Shown one piece after another: positions 33,237-45,474 of a stretch of 64,000 nt of DNA. The DNA is taken from positions 22,532,230 through 22,596,229 of the forward strand of contig CM046341.1 of assembly GCA_025403435.1 (NCBI GenBank). Direction: 5' to 3'. How positions within the stretch are numbered: the first letter of the stretch is position 1; each line of letters begins with the position of its first letter. Position numbers and translations under genes: made by a program. The notes beneath the pieces were generated by a model. It was not told where the DNA came from. It saw only the letters and a list, made by a program, of their open reading frames with translations, and made no database searches. Source of the DNA: Artocarpus heterophyllus (taxonomy: Eukaryota; Streptophyta; Magnoliopsida; Rosales; Moraceae).

Positions 33237-33524
33237 TGGGGGAGATCCTAGGTCTAGTTCCACAGAAGCAGCCATATGTGGCAACTCCCAATGGCAGGAA
33301 ATTTTCCCTTTAAATTTAGAATTGGTCTTTCAGCATGGGTCTGAGCATGTCAGGAACATTAAAGACAAGCCGCCCTAGGGATGCTATATCGGATGGTCTG
33401 CCATGGGGTTTCTATGTCTTGCCATCTTCGGCAAAGTTCAAGCGTAGGAATTGGGTCTCCCTTTGACCTACCCTTGATTGGGAGGAGTTTGCCCCCAATT
33501 GTAGGAGTCACATGTCCTTGCAAT
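33237..33524. repeat. Degraded repeat X, left part
   Basis: Continues at 51514-51915 after the Tekay-2 insertion. Both parts together match, inverted, 57629-58320 (shared words CATATGTGGCAA, CTTTCAGCAT, CCTAGGGATGCTAT, GTTTGCCCCC, AGTCACATGT). No coding frame. It is probably the terminal part (LTR or 3' UTR) of a TAT-type gypsy element. Confidence 0.7.
33520..33524. repeat. Target-site duplication of Tekay-2, left (GCAAT)
   Basis: GCAAT before the LTR, GCAAC after it at 51514-51518: a one-transition mismatch. The inverted X copy at 58020-58026 has no duplication here, which supports a clean insertion. Confidence 0.75.
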
Positions 33525-36500
33525 TGTAACACCCACGAAACTTTCATGTAATGGATTAGGTTAAAATAAGTAATGACGTTAAGTAATTTTCCCTATTGAT
33601 GTATGATATATTGTTACTAACTATTTTTATTTTTATTTTTATTTTAAGTATTATGACATGTGACCGCCACGTGGAATTGATGTGCTCAAGGGTTCAAGTG
33701 TTCATGTCATTTATATAATGTATTTAACTTTATTTTTATTTAATGTTTTGATATGGTAGTTCGGTACGCCAAACCTTCAAGTTCGACAGGCCGAATTATC
33801 CCTCTCGGAACGGCAGGCCGATGGAATTTCATCGGCAAGCCGGACCTCATGCCCTTGACAGGCCGAACTGAGCAGTCGGCAGGCTAAAGACTGCTGACGA
33901 GCAATCAGTAGAAATCTCTCCAAAATTTGTGATAAGGATGATTATGTGAGTGCATGATTAATTCTAATTGATTAGCATATTTTTGGCCTTTTTCTTTAAT
34001 TATGGTAAAGGAATGTTGGACTTATAGATTGATTAGATTATTTGATAAGGTTTCCTATTTTTGAAAGTTGAAACATAGTAAGTAGTAGCAAATTTGTTGA
34101 GTTTCCCTCAATTCTCTTCATTTTTTTCCCCATGTGAAATGAATCATTTTCTTTAAAATTTCTGCTGCCATCTTTAGAGAGTGTTGGCCTCTCATGACAT
34201 TCTCCTCATTCACGTAAACTTCTCTACTGCATTTTTATCTCTCAAAAATCTCCTCAATTTTCTTTTTCTCTCCATCCCTTCTCCATGTTTTCATTCTCTT
34301 CTCTCCCTCAAAATTTTTGCTGCAAATAATTAAAAGAAATATTGAATTTTTTGTTGGGTGAATCCAAGGAAGCTTGAGAAGAATTTGTTTCAAGGTAAGA
34401 ACTCATTCCCGGTATTTCTGAAATATGTCTCTCTCCTTAATCCGACTACCATAACTTTTTCTAGGAATTTCCATTTTCTTTGAAATTTTAATATGTTATT
34501 CATGTATGAGTTATGTGATGCTCCTCCAAATTTCACATTCATTGGATTTTTCTACGTTGAGATATGAATTTTCTTCTTTCTGCCACTCACAGAAAATTAT
34601 TGTTGAATGGTTGTATTGCACAAAAATATAGGTTTTGTTCATGATGCAAATGAAGGTTATTTCCCATGAAATTTTACAAATATGTTAAGTTATAGACTGG
34701 AAAGTTTGGTGATGATTTGAAGAATATTTTATGTATTATGGAATTTTCATTAAGACTAGGTCAAGGGACTGTTTTATCAATAGATTATTCAGACTCGTGT
34801 TATGTGACGTTTTTGTATGATTAAATGATTTTATTTGGTGACTAGAATTTTTGTGGTGCTGTATTTGTATGTTAATATATTGTCATATGAATTTTGAAGT
34901 CTAAATAAATTTATTGTAATTGTTTGAGAATAATTATCGCATGTAATTCACTAACTGAATTGTTTATAGTTGTTTTTGTCTTTGAATTCAAGCACACATT
35001 TTTGGATTGTATGGAATTTATTTAAAGGTGATTTTTGAAAATGTTGTAGGTCTTAGTGTCTACTACATGCAAGATTTTTATGGAATTATTTTGGGATGTG
35101 AATAATTTACTATGTGATTGTTAGTAGGGACTGCTCACTATGTTATTATTGCTGGCAGATTTTGTACTATATGATATGTGATTTCTTTAAATTGCTAAAT
35201 GAAATTTTTATGACTAATGAAAAATCATGATATTATGTTTATATGTCAACTTTGTCCCTGCCAAGTTTGGTGCTCTAATTTAGTTTAAGTTTTAAGTCAT
35301 TGCGTTTTGAATTCATAGAGGTCAGGAAACATTTGTGTTGATAGTTTTATTTTAATGTTTTATGGTTAATGAAACATATTATGAATTAATGTTTTTGGAG
35401 AGATGGATGTATGTGGGATGTATTATGGAAATTTGAGATATGTTATGTGGTGTTGAATGATTTCATGGTCTCATGAAAATAAATGTTAATTGTTATTTTA
35501 AAATAAATGTATGACATGAACACGCTAAAGAACGAGCACATCAAGACTGCGACGACCTTACCTACAAATTAAGGCTAAGTAAACTATACAGGTAAGTATA
35601 TTCTAACCTGCAACATGATATGGCTGTAAAAGTTTGAAATTATGTTCATGATGATTTGATGATTATTTTCATTTTTAAGATACTTATGAAAGATTTGATG
35701 TTCAAAAGTTATGCATGTTTGGTGTTGATGTATTTCAAAGTATAAAAGTAGATATATATATAAGTATCACTTAAATAAGTGTTGCATACCATATTTATGT
35801 TATGTTATGATGTCATGTTTGGTTTAGGATTAGCTACCCTTCTCCTCTCATGACGGCGCGCCTATAATGATGATTATGATGCAACACTTGGGCCCTTAAG
35901 ACAAAATGAACAAAGTTTTAATATGAATAATATGATGAAAGATATATTGCTTATGAAATTGTGCATGGTGCACTATTATGAAAATTGCATATGATGATGA
36001 TGTTCATAAAATGTTTTTATTTGTAAGATATGAAATGTACTTACTAAGCTTTAGCTTATTTTAGTTTTATATCATGTCATAGATAAGGGTAAGAAGATAA
36101 TGGATTAGGTGGAGGGCAAGGGAAGGCGTGTGAGCTATGCAAGATGAATTGAAAATAGAAGACGCCAAGAAAGAACTTTTTAAGACTTATGAACTATGTT
36201 TTATATTTTTTTTCATTTCTTTTTAAGTATAATATTTCCGCACCTTGAAGTATTGGAACATGTTTAAAAATTAATTTTTTTTAATAGTTGGTCGGCGTGC
36301 CGATCATCACTGGTCAGACTACCGATTGCCCAGTATCGGCCTGCCAATTTTGTTGATTTTGAAACTTAGTTTTGCAAAACCTTGGGCGGCCTGTCGATGG
36401 TTGAACATCGGTCTACCGATGTAGTTCAGCCTACCGAAGTCTCAAGTTCGGCCTGCCGAACTGTGTATGCAGATTTTAAAGATGTTTTAAAAAGTTAATT

Positions 36501-36689
36501 TAATTTACAATGGTAATTGCAAACTATTTAAAGAATGTTTATGATTAAGTAATTATAAAAAAAAAATGTAAGCATGGATCCTGGGTATGTTTGCTAAATA
36601 AAGTTTCAATCATATAGTTTATTTTAAACTTAAAAGTATTAAGAAATGAATGTAACGACATCTGTGGCGTCCGTAGGGGGGGCATTACA
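33525..36689 (+). repeat. Tekay-2 5' LTR (LTR C)
   Basis: TGTAACACCCACG...GGGGCATTACA, about 3.2 kb, matching 48316-51513. GC-rich palindrome clusters at about 33762-33890 and 36291-36462 near the two ends. No genes. Confidence 0.9.
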
Positions 36690-36694
36690 GGCTT

Positions 36695-36706
36695 TGGTAT
36701 CAGAGC
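36695..36706 (+). other. Primer-binding site of Tekay-2 (tRNA-iMet type)
   Basis: TGGTATCAGAGC five bases after the LTR end, identical to the Tekay-1 site. Confidence 0.92.
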
Positions 36707-36902
36707 AAATTTTCGCTTTCAATTCATATTGTCACACGTCAGTCCAAGTTCTCTAAGTATGCTTTAAAGTTAAATGTTAAGATGCAAGTATGATGATAAG
36801 TATAAGATATAGTTGCCTAATGATTAATGCCTTAGTAGTGAAAACCTGTCTCATAAATTAAAAGATTGTTACTAAATTCATAACTCTTTTAGGAAATCGA
36901 CA

Positions 36903-38030
36903 ATGGACGGTCATAAAAGAATGCAAACCCACACTCAAACCAACGAAAGGTTGATGACCATGATCGTTGATCTGCAAAGGCAACTCGAGGAACAAAGAAG
37001 GGAAATTATAGAGCTAAGGGCCAATGGTCATGACGGCGATCGACGAGGCAATGACGTGCCACCTCCTCCTCCTCCCCAGCCACAAGAAAATGAAGTCCTG
37101 GCTCCTGTTGTTGAACCTAGACCGGCGTATCAGGAATCGCTCTTAGTCAGATGGAAGAGGGTTAAGCTAATGGATTTTGAAGGTTCTAAGGATCCACATG
37201 TCGCTCAAGGATGGCTAAAGACAATTGAGGCCACTTTGAGACTCATGGGCTTCACGGACAACGAGAAGGTTCTCTGTGCTTCGTACTGCCTCACTATAGA
37301 GGCTAAGATTTGGTGGGATGGAATTGAACAGAGCAGAAATATTGATGAGATGACATGGGATGACTTCGTTCATAAATTCAACATGAAGTTTTCCACATGA
37401 ACATTACCAGGAAGCACTACGATGCGTTTGAGAACCTGCGCTAGGGAGACATCTCGGTTACCGATGTAGTGGTAAAATTTGATCAATTAGCTCGTCTTTG
37501 GCTAAGGATGGTTAGCAATGAAAGTGAAAAGGTCAGAAGGCTTATCAGAGTTCTCAGGCCGAAGATTGTTGCAATTGTTGATGGGGCAAGTCCACCAAGA
37601 AACTAGGAGCAGGTTGTTTTGAGGGCCCAACGTGCTGAGTTCCACCTATCAAAACTAAGAAGAAATTAGCCTCAGTCAGGTCAGCCAACCAATAATGCAA
37701 ACAACCAGAACCGCCCTCCACACCAGAACAACAACAACAAACAAAACTGGAAGAATAACAAGAGGAAGGGCAATCCTTAGAACTAGTAAAACCAAGGCAA
37801 CAATAGGCCAATGGTGGTCAGCCCAACAACAACAATAGGCAGTATCAGCCATGCACCAAATGCGGAAAGAAACATCCTAGAGAATGCCGTATAGGAATAA
37901 ACCAGTGTTTTATCTGTGGACGAGAAGATCATTTTGTTAAGAGTTGTCCCAACTTGACGAATGCTCAAGCCCTACAGAGAGCTCCACAAGCCCAACTCCA
38001 TCAGATGCAAGCTTCCTTAGAATGACCATT
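36903..38030 (+). pseudogene. gag: Tekay-2 Gag with CCHC knuckles, broken
   Basis: ATG at 36903 (MDGHKRMQTHTQTNERL). Open to 37400 with the same Gag core as Tekay-1 (VRWKRVKLMDFEGSKDPHVA, AKIWWDGIEQS). A frameshift near 37390 and stops (37443-37445 and in the Asn/Gln linker at about 37600-37800) follow. Two knuckles are seen near 37856-37953: CTKCGKKHPREC and CFICGREDHFVKSC. The stretch after them, NAQALQRAPQAQ, shows the Gln codons that are stops in Tekay-1. Confidence 0.83.
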
Positions 38031-38097
38031 GATTAGTCAGGGAAGACTTAAAGCCCCACCTACAAATGCCCACATCTATGCCATGACGAAAGAATAG

Positions 38098-38430
38098 GTG
38101 GCTGCTGAAGCCTCTAATGTGGTCACAGGTCAGATCTCAAGTCTTTCTATTAATGCATATGTCCTCTTTGATATGGCTGCCGCACATTCTTTTGTATCGT
38201 CATCTTTTGCTATGAAGTTAGGGGTTCATTTAGAGTCTATGAGACAGGGATTCACTACGACACTACCCTCTGGGGAAGTGATGATATCTACACACTGTAT
38301 GCGTATTGTTCCTCTATGGATTTCTGAAAGGGAACTTTTCATCGACCTCATCGTGATCGACATGTACGATTATGACATGATTCTTGGAATGGATTTTCTG
38401 AGCAAGTGCATTGCTTCCATTGAATACTGA
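38098..38430 (+). pseudogene. pol: Tekay-2 aspartic protease, active site altered
   Basis: Aligns with the Tekay-1 protease (AAEASNVVTGQISSL, then LESMRQGFTTTLPSGEV, then MILGMDFLSKC). The active-site DTGAT is DMAAA here (Asp at 38170-38172 kept, Thr-Gly lost), which should abolish activity. Stop at 38428-38430. Confidence 0.85.
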
Positions 38431-38510
38431 AAACAAAAAGTGATATTCCATCTAGAAAGTGATCAAAAGTTCGTGTATATAGGCGAGTCCAGAAAGAAAA
38501 CAAGCAGTTT

Positions 38511-40110
38511 TTGTCAGCAACGAAAGCAAGGAAATTGCTAGCTAGCAGCTACATGGGCTATCTGGCAAACATTGTAGAAAAAAGTCAAGAAGAAAAGACA
38601 AGAATTGAGGATGTGGCAGTAGTACAAGAATTTTCAAAGGTGTTTCTAGATGATCTGTCAAGCTTACCCCCTGATAGAGAAATTGAATTTGAGATCGAGC
38701 TTGCCCTAGGCACAAACCCGATTTCAAAGGTACCTTACAGAATGGCCCCGGTAGAGTTGAAGGAGCTTCATACACAATTAAAGGAACTACTTGAAAAAGG
38801 CTTCATTAGGCCTAGTCACTCACCGTGGGGAGACCCGGTTCTATTTATCAAGAAGGATGGCTCTATAAGACTCTGCATCGACTATAGAGAATTGAACAAC
38901 GTGACGATCAAGAATAAGTACCCGTTGCCTCGAATCGATGACTTGTTTGATCAGCTAAAGGGTGCATCTGTGTTCTCGAAGATTAACCTGCGGTCGGGAT
39001 ATCACTAGTTGAAGATTAAAGAAGGAGACATTCCAAAAACAGTCTTTAGATCGAGGTATGGTCACTATGAATTTGTGGTTATGCCTTTCAGTCTAACGAA
39101 TGCACCTACAGCCTTCATGGGCCTGATAAATCGGGTATTCAAGGATTTCCTCGATAAATTTGTCGTTGTGTTTATCGACGATATCCTTGTTTATTCGAAG
39201 AGTCACGAAGAACATGTGGAGCATCTAAGAATTGTGTTGGAGACATTAAGAAGACACCAGCTATATGCAAAATTCTCCAAGTGTGAGTTTTGGCTCAAGA
39301 GAGTGTCTTTCTTAGGGCATGTAATATCAAAGGAAGGGATAATGGTGGACCCTACTAAGGTAGAGGCTATTCTCAACTAGAAACAACCAACAAATGCAAG
39401 TAAGATAAGGAGTTTCTTGAGCCTAGCTGGTTATTATTGGAGATTCGTGGAAGACTTCTCCAAGGTAGCAGCACCACTCATGAATCTAACCCGCAAGGGA
39501 AAGAAGTTCAAATGGACAGAAGCATGTGAGAAGAGTTTCTAAGAACTAAAGAAGAGGCTAACGACAACTCCAGTTTTAGCCATTCCAGAAGGAAGTGACA
39601 GATTTTTAATTTACAACGATACATCTAAGATGGGCCTTGGCGCTGTTTTGATGCATAATGATAGAGTGATCATTTACGCGTCGAGACAACTAAAAGATTA
39701 TGAAAGAACTATCCTACTCATGACCTCGAGTTAGCGACCGTTGTTTTTACACTAAAGAATGGAGACATTATTTGTATGGGGTCCAATGCAAGATCTTCAC
39801 TGATCATCAAAGTTTAAAGTACTTCTTCACGCAAAGAGACCTGAACATGAGACAGCGAAGGTGGCTAGAGTTGGTGAAGGATTATGACTATGAAATCCTT
39901 TATCATCCAGGAAAGGCTAATCGAGTGGCTGATGCTTTAAGTAGAAAGATTGTCACCACATTGATGTCATTGCAAGCTAAAAGAAATTATGGACTTCGGT
40001 TTGGAACTCATAACAAGGTAGGTTTCAGCACTCACTCTTGCTCCAACACTGTTCGACGAGATTCAGAGCAAGCAAGACGAAGATGCAAGCCTCGCAAGGA
40101 TTAAGTAGGA
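38511..40110 (+). pseudogene. pol: Tekay-2 reverse transcriptase and RNase H, broken
   Basis: 38511-39008: [23 protein letters not shown] region, then [20 protein letters not shown], ending at a TAG (39006-39008) in SGYH*LKIKEG. 39009-39380: [16 protein letters not shown] (Gly to Ser) and the intact active site [12 protein letters not shown] near 39168-39200. After a TAG at 39378-39380 more stops follow, then RNase H ([17 protein letters not shown]; catalytic Asp changed to Asn) and 39772-40104 ([18 protein letters not shown]). Confidence 0.85.
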
Positions 40111-41391
40111 AATAAAGGAAGGGAGATGTGAAGAGTTTCGAATTGCGAATGACAGAACTCTGTATCTCAAGGACCGCTTATGTGTTCCCAACGTTGATGG
40201 CCTAAAGGAAAAAATCTTGGCAGAAATCTATGACACACCTTATTCAATTCATCCAAATGCAACAAAGATGTACAATGATCTAAGGGATAACTTTCGGTGG
40301 TTTAGAATGAAACGTGACGTTGCAATGTATGTGAAGAAATGCTTGACATGTCAACAAGTTAAAGCTGAATACCAAAGACCTGGTGGCGATTTACAGCCAA
40401 TCTAGATACCGAAATGGAAATGGGAGTATATTGCAATGGATTTCATTACTGGTCTACCTAGGACTATGAGTGGATATGACGCAATCTGGGTTGTTGTTGA
40501 TCAATTGACGAAAACAGCACATTTTATTCTTATCAAGATCACTTACTCTATAGAGCGATTAGCGGAACTCTATATCAAGGAGATCTTGCGACTTCATGGA
40601 ATCCCTAAGTCTATCATTTCTGATCGTGACAGCAGGTTCACTTCTAAGTTTTGAAAAAGTGTACAAACTGTAATGGGGACTAAGTTGCACTTCATACAGC
40701 TTTTCATCCTTAGACAAACAACCAAACAGAAAGGACGAACTTGATCTTGGAAGATATGCTTCGGGCCTATACTCTCGACTTCAAGACCAGCTGGTGCAAA
40801 GTGTTACCGTTAGAGGAGTTCGCTTACAATAACAGCTACCAAGCGACAATTGGGATGGCACCTTATGAGGCCCCATATGGGCAGAAATACAGGTCGCCTA
40901 TGTGTTGGCATGAAGCTGGTGAGAAGAAGATGATGAAAAATTGATTTTGTTAACGAAACCTCTGAAATGATTAACTTGATTCGGAAAATAATAGAGACCG
41001 CGCAAAGCCATCAGAAGAGTTATGTTGATAGAAGAAAAAGACCCTTAGAATTCGCCGTAGGCGAATCTATGTTTTTAAAAGTTGAACTGATGAAAGGAGG
41101 CATGAGGCTTGGAAAGAAAGGCAAGTTAAACCCGAGGTTTGTTGGACCTTATGAAATCATGAAGTGGATAGGCAAGGTAGCTTATTAGTTGAGATTGCCA
41201 TAAAAAATGTCAACAATGCATGATGTGTTTTATGTTTTGATGCTTAAGAAATATGTCTCAAACCCTATGCATGTGATTGAGCCATAAGTGATCGAGATAC
41301 GAGAAGACTTAAACTAAGAGGAAAAGCCAGTAGAAATTTTAGATCGAAAAACCAAGAACTTGAGGAATAAAGAAATTCCATTGGTCAAGGT
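40111..41391 (+). pseudogene. pol: Tekay-2 integrase, N-terminal and core part
   Basis: 40217-40405 contains the zinc-binding end CLTCQQVKAEYQRPGG. 40436-40654 holds [20 protein letters not shown] and [11 protein letters not shown]. 40741-40944 has YNNSYQATIGMAPYEA. 40967-41188 holds the C-terminal basic part GKLNPRFVGPYEIMKWIGKV. The end NKEIPLVKV stops at the Athila-2 insertion (41391). Separated by stops and small deletions. The chromodomain tail continues at 48193. Confidence 0.84.
41387..41391. repeat. Target-site duplication of Athila-2, left (AAGGT)
   Basis: AAGGT before the LTR and again at 48193-48197. Removing the insert restores the integrase frame across KVLW. Confidence 0.9.
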
Positions 41392-43126
41392 TGTTTGGTG
41401 GTAACGCCCTAAATGATGTTTATTCTTTTTAATAAACGGCAGACATTTATAGTATAGAAAAGTTGTCGTATCCACAGGGAGGTGAAAATTTGAAACTCGA
41501 GAGATTGATAAAAATAAACGTTTAAAAAGGCAAGCGGTTTTTCAAATCAAAGTTTAAAATGAAATAAATATATTTGTGGTTTTTATTTTATTTAATTCAA
41601 AATTTAAAGCAGAAAATTAAAATGGTGAAGCTTTGAGAATCCCTTGTATGTTTCGCAACTAATATGAAATTTTAACTCTAAATAATAATTATCTAAAGCA
41701 TTTGATTTATTATATCTTTTTTTATTAATTGCAAGCACTTTTATTAATTATATAGGTCAACCTAAATCGACAATATAGCAAGCCATAATGCAGTAAGGGT
41801 TTTCCTATAAAAACTAGCAAAATAATCATCTATCACTAATGATTTAATGTACTAATTATGAAAATTATAATCGCTGTCACTAAATTAAACATATATATAT
41901 ATATTTTACCTAAGGAGTAAAAAAAAGTAAAAAGGAAAAAGGAAAAATTGAGAGAAGAATGGAAGGGAGGCCCGAAGGCCTTGAGGTGTGCGATTTGAAT
42001 GGGGGGGAGAGCCCCTATTTATAGTGAAAATATTTCACTGTTTGAAGAATCGGATCAAAATGATCCGATCTTATCTCCATTTCCACGCTGAGATTGGCTC
42101 TTTGATATGCGAATTTTAGTTTGGGATCCTGTGCTTCGCAGGTCATGGCAGCACAAAACAGGCGCAATCTGACCCGTTGAACGTGCGATCCAATGGCTGG
42201 CAGAGGCGTTCAAGAATGGGCCCAGGTGGGCCCAGTGGGACAACAATTTTGGACCGTCAGATTGGTCTTGGTCATCGCATCGAACGGCTGGAAGAACAGC
42301 TGCACGTGGACTCACCCACACGCGAACAGACATGGCCTGCGACTCCCCTCTGACGTGTCTGCAGCTTGTCGGCGCGTGAATCACATGCGCCAATCGTTCT
42401 TCAACACGTGGATTGTGCCCTAAGATTTCGCTGACGCACCGGATGACGCATTGACACGCGTCTCTTCCTTAGACTGCTGAGATTGATTTGGCAGTGAATC
42501 CGACGGCTCTCATGATGCCACGTGTCTCATTTAATATAAATTTGAATTTCCTTTATCTTTTTGATGCATTTGATGTCCGATTTTATACGTTTTGGTGTCG
42601 TTTTGCTCTGTTTTTCCTCCAGATTTCAAATCTAAAAATCACAAACATACTAATATTATTATTTTACAAACATAATATTTACAAAAATATTTATTTGATA
42701 TTAAAACACACTAAAATAAATAAAAACTCCTAAAATTTTCAGTCTCTTACGGTTTGACACAGATATAATTTTTATGACTTGGAAATATTTTTAGAAATTA
42801 CTAAAAATATAATAAGACATATTTACAAACTTAAAACACACTATCAAACACTCTAAAACTCAAAATAAAATAACCGTATTATTTTTACGGCTTTGACTAT
42901 TTACAGACTAGACACTTATCTAACATACCAAAATGACTCTAAAAATTACTAAAAATTCTATTAAACATAAAAACACACTAAAAACACATTTTTAAACATA
43001 TTTACGCACTAAGACACAAAAATACTTATTAACACAAATTGCTATTAATTAGAGGATTTAATGAGAAAGAAAAGCATAAATAAATGATTTAAGCCTTAGA
43101 AAATGTACACTTTTACAGTCTCATCA
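41392..43126 (-). repeat. Athila-2 3' LTR, with internal deletion
   Basis: Matches 45985-48192 but lacks about 460 bp that are present there (46466-46930). The deletion lies between short CACT repeats. The missing part has a counterpart in the Athila-1 LTR, so loss, not gain. TATA box on - at 42016-42024; CACGTG-type sites at about 42406 and 42518. Confidence 0.88.
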
Positions 43127-43138
43127 CACCCCCCAACC
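43127..43138 (-). other. Polypurine tract of Athila-2
   Basis: On - GGTTGGGGGGTG directly before TGATGAGACTG. Confidence 0.85.
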
Positions 43139-44440
43139 AGCTTATTGCTAGTCTCTAGCAATTAAAGCGATACAATTTTGAAATGATATATTGAATAATC
43201 ATAAAATGCAAACCATTTAACTATAATTTGACTTATCTAACTAGATAGACTAACAAAACCAAAATTTTATTTGAACAATTTATATGCTATTTAACAAAAT
43301 GTATATATGCCAAACTTAGTGCAAAAATATATAATGTATAATTATGAAGTTTCATCCAAAATTAAGAATAAAATTATTATGATATTTTGCTTCAAATCAC
43401 TCCTGCAGACAGCAACACTTCAAATTTATTTATTAGAACAATTAAAAAGCAGAAACATAAAATACAAATATTTACAAACTTTACAACTGTGGATAGTGCA
43501 ATGTTTGGCTCCCTTAAGCTTTCTCCATAACCCATTTAATGAGCTTTGGGTTAGCAACTCTCAGACCAGTTGGTCTAAGGTACTAGGTGTTGAAGCACCC
43601 CTTAGAACTTACTTACTCGAGCTAAAGAGGCTACGAAACCAAACTTCTCCAAATTTATTCATTACACACTTTATTTATTTACAATTTCTTTTTTTTTCTT
43701 TTTTCTATTCTCTTTTTTTTTTTTGGAAATATTGCTGCCTTTAATTGTTTATCTTCACAAAATAACAAAACTCAAATATTCATAGCTTAGACTTACCACC
43801 ACAATTAAGCATTATAGTGAGTGTGTGAAAAGAGTGGCTTACAAACACTTTGAAAAATAAACACATAAAAATGTTAAATAAAACTAAAGTTTTGAAAGTG
43901 TATAAAATTAAATAATTCAAAGAATAGAAAAATAATATTACATTAATATGAAATTCAAAAATCAAAACAAAATAATAACACATTAATTACTAAGAAACTA
44001 ATATTTACAAAATATTTCTTTTTTTAATTTTTTTTTAGATTATTTTATGACTCACAAAAAATAACACACAAAAATGAAAAATGTACAAGAATCTAGAGCA
44101 AAATAAAAAATGTGGACAAAAATCGAAAAATTTTAACACAACATTGAAGCACAAATCTCACATGCACAACTTTGAAGTACAACCCTCTCCTGCATAACTT
44201 TTAAGCACAACCCTCTCATGCACAACTTTTATGCACAACTTCTGAAGCACAACCCTCTCCCCCCAACCTAAAATATATATTATCCTAAAAGAGTAAAAAT
44301 AGTGAGAGCAGTAAAAAATATTACTTAGAATCAGCACAGCTGCAGAGATGATTTGCAGCAAACCAAACTAAAAACTAACCAAAAAAAAAACACATTTTTT
44401 TTGAAATTTATTATTTTTTTAAAGAAAATCAAAATAGCAC

Positions 44441-44480
<40 letters not shown>

Positions 44481-44703
44481 ACTATATTACAAAGAAGGGA
44501 AGGTAAAGATATTACTTGAAAAGTGTTTTCCCATCGCTTGATGCTCTGATATCAGCAAATCTTTCTTTCAGCTCCTGCTCCTAGTGGACAATCGTCAAAG
44601 AGCGGCTTTCTCCCATAGAAAGTGTCAAAAGACACCACGTATGGGTCTTGTGTGAACATGCCCTCAAGATTGGCAAAATTTGAAACACTTGAGTTCATGC
44701 AAC
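43139..44703 (-). other. Athila-2 3' non-coding region
   Basis: AT-rich with homopolymer runs. Contains a short tandem array of AGCACAACCCTCTC-type units (44150-44265), the purine tract shared with Athila-1 (44251-44270) and an AT dinucleotide run (44449-44475). About 44520-44700 has a short codon-like stretch on - (MFTQDPYVVSFDTFYGRKPL) that I do not recognise; it may be a remnant of a coding region. Nothing like the LOG or cysteine-rich ORFs of Athila-1 is present. Confidence 0.55.
44251..44270 (-). other. Internal polypurine-like tract of Athila-2
   Basis: On - TAGGTTGGGGGGAGAGGGTT, 19 of 20 identical to Athila-1 19161-19180. Confidence 0.6.
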
Positions 44704-45474
44704 TTAGACCATTTTACATTCTTGGTAGGTCCTTAAAAACAATGCTAGAGACAGTGGAGGAGGTGTTGGCCACATAGGATCTTGGTAAAAATGGTCTTTG
44801 GTGAACTCTTGTGGCAACTGAGGTTGAGAATCTAAGACTAAGGGTGATGATTGTTTCTGTTCTACAACTAAGTCTTTATTCTCTTCCTCATATTCCTTTC
44901 CTAAAAGTTGTTCCTCAAAATAGGTGGGTTCTAAAGTTTCTTCAATGATTTCTTCTGCACCTAAAGAATCAAGATGATATTCAAGCCTATCTAGTTCTAT
45001 TCTTGCCATGGTTTCCATATATTTGTCTACAGTTTCTTCCAATGTTTCTAAGGTTTCTTCCAAATTCACCATATTTGGGTCACTATATATTTCTTGCAAT
45101 TCAAAATTTGACTCCAAAATTTCATGTTGAGTTTCAGGCCAAGGTTTAGAAAAATTTGAATTGTTCTCCCAGATTAGATTGTTCCTAGAACTATTCAGTC
45201 TCCAATAATCATATTCGGCCATATCTTCTAACATATAATAGGTTTCGTCAATAGAAAATTGGTAAAAAACGGTGGTACCATCTCCTCTCTCTACCCAATC
45301 TCTTGTTTCAGGACTTAACCCATACATGAAAATTTCTAAAAGATAATCCTTAGAAAAACCATGGTGAGGATATTGATCTAGCAGGTCCTTAAATCTCCAC
45401 CAAGCATTACAAAATGGTTCTAAGTGTTGTTGGGAAAAACTTAAAATGAAATGTTGTTGAATTTCCCAAATCAT
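44704..45474 (-). CDS. gag: Athila-2 partial Gag
   Basis: A 256-codon open frame on -. The first 70 residues are the middle of an Athila Gag (AWWRFKDLLDQYPHHGFSKD, IFMYGLSPETRDWVE, TYYMLEDMAEYDYW). The Gag N-terminus and the zinc knuckle are missing. The rest is acidic and Glu-rich (EETLETLEETVDKYMETMAR), unlike normal Gag, and ends PQEFTKDHFYQDP...YQECKMV. The frame is uninterrupted, which contrasts with the decayed neighbours. It may be a shortened particle or dominant-negative protein, or merely a relic; not known. Confidence 0.7.
   Translation of the reverse strand: MIWEIQQHFILSFSQQHLEPFCNAWWRFKDLLDQYPHHGFSKDYLLEIFMYGLSPETRDWVERGDGTTVFYQFSIDETYYMLEDMAEYDYWRLNSSRNNLIWENNSNFSKPWPETQHEILESNFELQEIYSDPNMVNLEETLETLEETVDKYMETMARIELDRLEYHLDSLGAEEIIEETLEPTYFEEQLLGKEYEEENKDLVVEQKQSSPLVLDSQPQLPQEFTKDHFYQDPMWPTPPPLSLALFLRTYQECKMV

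Noticed and set aside
42055..42423. Overlapping frames on both strands in the Athila-2 LTR (and the copies at 47153-47488)
   Set aside because: They are in the GC-richer U3 part of the LTR; present in both LTRs, and no protein family features.
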